Assembly: GCA_009841405.1 (NCBI GenBank) | Contig: VXLV01000032.1 | Coordinates: 1 to 64,000 of the forward strand | Reading direction: 5' to 3' | DNA: 64,000 nt | Source of the DNA: Chloroflexota bacterium | GTDB taxonomy: Bacteria; Chloroflexota; Anaerolineae; Aggregatilineales; Phototrophicaceae | Shown: positions 59,531 through 64,000 of the stretch, in pieces | How positions within the stretch are numbered: the first letter of the stretch is position 1 | How the letters are laid out: each line of letters begins with the position of its first letter | The notes under the pieces: model-generated | What the model was told of the DNA's origin: nothing | What the model saw: only the letters and a program-made list of their open reading frames with translations | Database searches by the model: none | Program-made: the position numbers and the translations under genes

Positions 59531-60691
59531 ATGGATAGCATCCCCAGTTTCATACCATTGTTGGCGGTCACGACCGGCGCGACCGGCGCCGGGGAGTGGG
59601 GCGCGCTGATTTTCTACGTGGTCATCGCGCTTGGCGTGTCATTTTTGTGCTCGGTCTGGGAAGCGGCGATGCTGTCCACGCCGGTGTCGCATATCGAGCT
59701 ATTGGTGCAGCAGGGCAGCCGCGCCGGCTTCATTATGCAGGGCTTGCGGCAGAATGTCGAACATCCCATCTCGGCGATCCTTACGCTCAACACCATCGCG
59801 CATACGGTGGGCGCGGCCGGCGCCGGCGCGGAGGCCACCGCTATTTTCGGCAGCGAGTTTTTCGGTATCATATCGGCGGCGCTGACGCTGATGATTCTGG
59901 TTTTCTCCGAGATTATCCCCAAGACCCTTGGCGCCGTATACGCCAAAGCGCTGACGCCCTTCACCGCGTACTCGCTGCGCGTGCTGCTGGTCGCGCTGAA
60001 GCCGGCCGTCTTCCTGTCTGAATTCGTGACGCGCTCGATGCGGCCCAGCGAAGAAGCGCCGACGGTGACGCGCTCTGAATTGCAGGTGATGGCGCGCATC
60101 AGCGCCGAAGAAGGCGGCATTCAAGAACGCGAAAACCGGATCGTGGCCAACTTGCTGCAATTGGCGGACGTGCAGGTGGAAACGATTATGACGCCGCGCA
60201 CGGTGATGGTGACCTTGCAAGAAGATGATACGGTCGGCGACGTCATGCGCTCGCACGCGATTCTGCCATTTTCGCGCTTGCCGATTTACGGCGAATCGGC
60301 GGATGATATCAAAGGTTACGTGCTGCGTCACGAGCTATACATACGCGCAGCTGCCGGCGAGCACGAAGTCAAACTGCGCGAGATCGCGCGGCGGCTGGAA
60401 GTCGTGCCGGAGACGAATTCTGTCGCCGATGTGCTGGACGCATTCATCGCCAAGCAAGATCATATCTTCCTGGTGATCGACGAATACGGCGGCACAGCCG
60501 GCCTTATCACGATGGAAGACGCGGTTGAGACCCTGCTCGGCATCGAGATTCTGGATGAGTCAGACCCAGTCCCCGACCTGCGCGAATTGGCGCGCCGGCG
60601 TTACGAAAGTCAGCTCTTGCCGCAAGATGACAGCCTGCCGGAGGCGTCCGCGCCAGACCCGGATACGCCTGCGGCCGGCCGCGCCGAATGA
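59531..60691 (+). CDS. Hemolysin/CNNM-CBS (CorC-HlyC type) membrane protein
   Basis: 'LVFSEIIPKTLGAVYAKAL', 'QERENRIVANLLQLADVQVETIMTPRTVMVTL', CBS 'FLVIDEYGGTAGLITMEDAVETLLG'. Confidence 0.93.
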   Translation: MDSIPSFIPLLAVTTGATGAGEWGALIFYVVIALGVSFLCSVWEAAMLSTPVSHIELLVQQGSRAGFIMQGLRQNVEHPISAILTLNTIAHTVGAAGAGAEATAIFGSEFFGIISAALTLMILVFSEIIPKTLGAVYAKALTPFTAYSLRVLLVALKPAVFLSEFVTRSMRPSEEAPTVTRSELQVMARISAEEGGIQERENRIVANLLQLADVQVETIMTPRTVMVTLQEDDTVGDVMRSHAILPFSRLPIYGESADDIKGYVLRHELYIRAAAGEHEVKLREIARRLEVVPETNSVADVLDAFIAKQDHIFLVIDEYGGTAGLITMEDAVETLLGIEILDESDPVPDLRELARRRYESQLLPQDDSLPEASAPDPDTPAAGRAE

Positions 60692-61587
60692 CGGAACTGC
60701 GGCTGCCGCTGCCGGACTACGCCTACCGCTTTGACCTGCTGCTCGAATTTGCGCGTCGCATCGCCTATCCGGCGCGCATGGTCGTCCGCGGCGATGCGCT
60801 GTGGCGATTTACGGCGGGGCATCTTTTGTCCTATCGACAGTCCGCCGATGCCATTGCCATTCGCGGCGAAACGCTGTCTGCCGAGACCAAGCCTGGCGTC
60901 GAGGCTCGGTCTCGGCGCTGGCTTGGGTTGGACCGGGATCTCACGGCGTTTTATCGAATGTCGGCGCGCGACCCGTACTTGTGGCCAGTGGTTGAGCCGC
61001 TGGTTGGCTTGCCGATATTCTGCAGCGAGACGGTATTCGAGGCGTTGATCACGCTGATCATCGAGCAGCATATCGCCTGGAAATCCGCCCAGCGCTCTCA
61101 GCGCGAGTTGTTGCGGATCAGTGGCCGCACTCTGCTAGTTGGCGAGACGCCGGCATATGACTTCCCGGCGCCCGAGCGGCTGGCGCGGGCGTCGCGGGCC
61201 GAGCTCAAGCCCTTGAAGATTACTAACAAACGTATCGATCAGATTATCGCTGTTGCTGACGCTGTGGCTAGCGGCGAGCTGGACCTTGAAGGCATTCGCC
61301 AATTGCCGACGGCGGAGGCTTACGAGCGTCTGCTGGCCATTAAGGGCGTGGGGCATTGGACGGCGAGCAACGTCATCGGTCGCGCGCTGGGCCGTTACCC
61401 CTACATCAGTCACAATGATGTCGCGCTGCAGGCGGCCGCGCGCGAGTACTTTCATGGCGGGGCCGGGCCGAAAAGCGCCGCCCAGGTCTGCGAAACACTG
61501 GAACGATACGGCGAGTTCGCCGGGATGGCCGGGCATTTCACTTTGCTAAGATGGGTGTTGGATCGCTATTCGCCGCTGGATAGCTAA
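60688..61587 (+). CDS. DNA-3-methyladenine glycosylase 2 (AlkA)-like
   Basis: HhH 'RLLAIKGVGHWTASNVIGRALGRYPYISHNDVALQ'; overlaps the previous gene (ATGA). Confidence 0.88.
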   Translation: MTELRLPLPDYAYRFDLLLEFARRIAYPARMVVRGDALWRFTAGHLLSYRQSADAIAIRGETLSAETKPGVEARSRRWLGLDRDLTAFYRMSARDPYLWPVVEPLVGLPIFCSETVFEALITLIIEQHIAWKSAQRSQRELLRISGRTLLVGETPAYDFPAPERLARASRAELKPLKITNKRIDQIIAVADAVASGELDLEGIRQLPTAEAYERLLAIKGVGHWTASNVIGRALGRYPYISHNDVALQAAAREYFHGGAGPKSAAQVCETLERYGEFAGMAGHFTLLRWVLDRYSPLDS

Positions 61588-61602
61588 GGCCGTGGGCAGG
61601 GC

Positions 61603-62553
61603 TTAAGCGCCGAGTTCGTCGTAGAGCATGTCGGCGTTGAGCGATTGCAGCACCGTGTCTTCGCTCAAGAGGGTCAGCGAGGCCGCGGCGACGCCGAGCC
61701 GCATCGCCTCGTCTATCGGCACATCGTTGAGGATGCCAAAGATCACCGCGCCGGAGAAAGCGTCGCCCGCGCCCGAAGTGTCGACGACTTCGGTATGGAT
61801 CGCCCGCAGGTAGCCGCCGCCGCTGCTGTCGGCATAAGCCAGACCGCGCTCGCCCAGCGTCACTACGGCGATGTTCGCGCCCATATTGACCAACTGCTGC
61901 GCGGTTCCAATGGCGGATTCGCGCTCGGTCGCCGGTTCATCCAGGTTGCAGAGCGCGGCCGTCTCGCTGGCGTTGGGCACGATTAGATACAGATTCTCGA
62001 TGTAGTTGTTAAGTCGGCTGGCCAGCCGCGGCGAGGTCGGGTCGGCGCAGACGCGCACTTGATAGCGAGCCGCCAGTTCAAAGAGCGTATCGAGGGTCTC
62101 TTCGGAGAGCGTGGCGTCGACCACGATCAGCGCGGCATTCTCGAATAGCCATTCGTGCTCCATCAGATAATCGGAATCCAGGGCGTCCGCGATGCCCAGA
62201 TCATCAATGCGGGTGCTGCTGTCTTCGGAGTGATACAGCAGCACGGAAGAGGCCGTACTTGCGCCGCTGACCCGCAGAACATGGCTGCAGTCGATGCCGG
62301 CCAGGCTGGAATGCGTGATCAGGTGTTGGCCGATATCGTCGTCGGCGATGGCCGCTAGCAGGACGGTCTCGATATCAAGGCGCGCCAGATTCTCGGCGAT
62401 ATTCCTGGCGACGCCGCTGACGGATCGATGGATATGCCCGCTTTGTCGCAGGCCCGGCTGCAGGACTGCAATCGTGCGCACGCTGGTCTCGAGCACTGCC
62501 GAGCCAATTACCAGGACGTAGTCGCCCTCCATTTTCCCGCTCCTCTTGACCAA
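61603..62553 (-). CDS. PfkB family carbohydrate kinase
   Basis: 'GGYLRAIHTEVVDTSGAGDAFSGAVIFGIL'; N-terminal 'SGVARNIAENLARLDIETVLLAAIADDDIG'. Confidence 0.92.
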   Translation of the reverse strand: MVKRSGKMEGDYVLVIGSAVLETSVRTIAVLQPGLRQSGHIHRSVSGVARNIAENLARLDIETVLLAAIADDDIGQHLITHSSLAGIDCSHVLRVSGASTASSVLLYHSEDSSTRIDDLGIADALDSDYLMEHEWLFENAALIVVDATLSEETLDTLFELAARYQVRVCADPTSPRLASRLNNYIENLYLIVPNASETAALCNLDEPATERESAIGTAQQLVNMGANIAVVTLGERGLAYADSSGGGYLRAIHTEVVDTSGAGDAFSGAVIFGILNDVPIDEAMRLGVAAASLTLLSEDTVLQSLNADMLYDELGA

Positions 62554-63966
62554 CTAGCCGGCGGAACTCGAAGTGCTGCTGTCATCCGTTCTTCCCGCTT
62601 CCGGGGGCGGCGGCTGCGTGGGCTGGGCGTTGGTGTTGGCGGCGTCTTGCGGGGCCGGGGTTGGCACATCGACGCCCAGGGTAGCCGGATTCAGGTCCGC
62701 GCCGCCGATCACGTCGGCGTTAGGCGGGTCGGCCACGCAGCGCAAACCAACCCAGCGCTGGAAGCCCTTGGGATCTGCGGATTGCCGGTGCACGGTGCGG
62801 CTGAAGAACGGGACGCTATTCCAGGAGCCGCCGCGCAGGACTTTCTCCAGCCCGTTGACCGGCCCCTTGGGATTGACGGCGACTCCCCTGGCGGCCTGTT
62901 CTTCGTAATAGCGCTCGCCATACCAGTCGCTGACCCACTCGGCCACATTGCCGGCCATATCGTAGATGCCGTAGAAGCTGGCGCCGTTGGGATAACTGCC
63001 GACCGGGAAGGAGCCGGGCGGTGTATCCAGCGGGCGATTGGTCTTGGCCAGGGCATTATCCCAGCGATTGCCCCAAGGGTAGATTCGTCCGTCATCCGCG
63101 CGGGCGGCGCGCTCCCACTCGGCCTCGGTCGGCAGACGGCGGCCAACCGCTTCGCAGTAGGTCAGGGCGCCGTAGTAGGTCACGCCGTAGACCGGGTGCG
63201 GCCTTAATCCGGCGCCGATACTGTAGATGGCGCCGTCGAAAATGATGGGGGCGTCGGGGCTTTCATTCTGCGTCTGAATGCAGGGGAATCCCTTGCAGCC
63301 GTTCACATGGGTGTCGGGACCGCGAACATTGAGGAAGGCGACGTATTGGTCGAAGGTAACCTCGGTGATTTCCATCTGGAAGGAATCGACCGTGACCTCA
63401 TGCGCCGGGTAGGAATCGAAGGCGTAGCTCGCCTCGCAAGTGCCGCCGTCGCGCGTGCATTCATTCACCGCCTCCGCGACTTCGACCGGCGTCGTGCCCA
63501 TCGTGATTGTGCCGCCGGGAATGCTGACGGTAAGGCTGCGAATCAGAATCAATACTTCGGGCACGGTATCGGCCGGCGGCGGCGTTGGGCTGGCAGGGGA
63601 GACATCGGTGGGGATCAGCGTGGGCTGTACTTGCACGGACACAATTTCGTTGGAGGCCGCTTGAATGGGCGTGGGCTGGGCGACAGTTACCGCCTGGTTT
63701 TGCGGCGTGGCCGTCACCACAATGACCTGTGAGAATGGCGTTGGCGTGGGTTGATTCGGGTCTTCGGTGGGCGTCATCACCACATGCACGACAGTTGTGA
63801 AGACCTGCGGCGCGGGGGTCGGCAAGAGGTAGGCCGGTATCGTGCCTTCGAATAGTACGATGGCCATCGCGAGCACGCCGCAGAACAAGCCCGGGATAAA
63901 GCCGATTAGTCCCCATTGCCAGGCGGCGCTGCGATTGCGCCTGCCGCCAATCGGTCTATAGGACAT
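62554..63966 (-). CDS. Formylglycine-generating enzyme (SUMF1)-like domain protein with N-terminal TM anchor and Thr/Pro linker
   Basis: 'GRRLPTEAEWERAARADDGRIYPWGN', 'YDMAGNVAEWVSDWY', 'VLRGGSWNS'. Confidence 0.92.
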   Translation of the reverse strand: MSYRPIGGRRNRSAAWQWGLIGFIPGLFCGVLAMAIVLFEGTIPAYLLPTPAPQVFTTVVHVVMTPTEDPNQPTPTPFSQVIVVTATPQNQAVTVAQPTPIQAASNEIVSVQVQPTLIPTDVSPASPTPPPADTVPEVLILIRSLTVSIPGGTITMGTTPVEVAEAVNECTRDGGTCEASYAFDSYPAHEVTVDSFQMEITEVTFDQYVAFLNVRGPDTHVNGCKGFPCIQTQNESPDAPIIFDGAIYSIGAGLRPHPVYGVTYYGALTYCEAVGRRLPTEAEWERAARADDGRIYPWGNRWDNALAKTNRPLDTPPGSFPVGSYPNGASFYGIYDMAGNVAEWVSDWYGERYYEEQAARGVAVNPKGPVNGLEKVLRGGSWNSVPFFSRTVHRQSADPKGFQRWVGLRCVADPPNADVIGGADLNPATLGVDVPTPAPQDAANTNAQPTQPPPPEAGRTDDSSTSSSAG

Positions 63967-64000
63967 TAATCTCTCCTCGTTCGTCATACCGCGAACTGCG

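Overview
The window is a gene-dense, high-GC bacterial chromosome segment of about 57 protein genes. It is probably from a Chloroflexota (Anaerolineae-like) genome or MAG; that assignment is inferred from gene content and the recurring secreted-protein 'VTATP' linkers, not tested. Most of it is housekeeping: a K+ channel/TrkA-like protein, a GlyA-GcvT fusion, two tandem SGNH hydrolases, an EF-G-like GTPase, FtsH, a DUF255 thioredoxin-like protein, a TPR/SLT lytic transglycosylase, a GT4 glycosyltransferase, methylglyoxal synthase, an ECF sigma factor with its putative partner, GreA, rplJ-rplL, a MEMO-like protein, a translin-family protein with DUF3467, RsmG, an IDH/IPMDH family protein, MarR, an S9 peptidase, an OmpR two-component pair, an Fe3+ ABC transporter, mug-dut, SSB, GatB, an aminotransferase, NUDIX proteins, a CNNM/CBS protein, an AlkA-like glycosylase, a PfkB kinase and an FGE-like protein. 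The most interesting accessory content is (i) a compact, translationally coupled E2-like / JAB(JAMM) / E1-like cassette at 42270-44939, i.e. a bacterial ubiquitin-like conjugation module with no recognisable Ubl gene, a variant JAMM motif (HxQP) and a possible second UBC/RWD-like domain on the JAB protein; and (ii) a markedly AT-rich single gene at 46692-48014 whose C-terminus carries an Rx4H (RNKLVH) HEPN-like motif, a candidate horizontally acquired defence/toxin RNase. No tRNA, rRNA or CRISPR array was recognised. All calls come from reading the sequence and translations; no database search was run.
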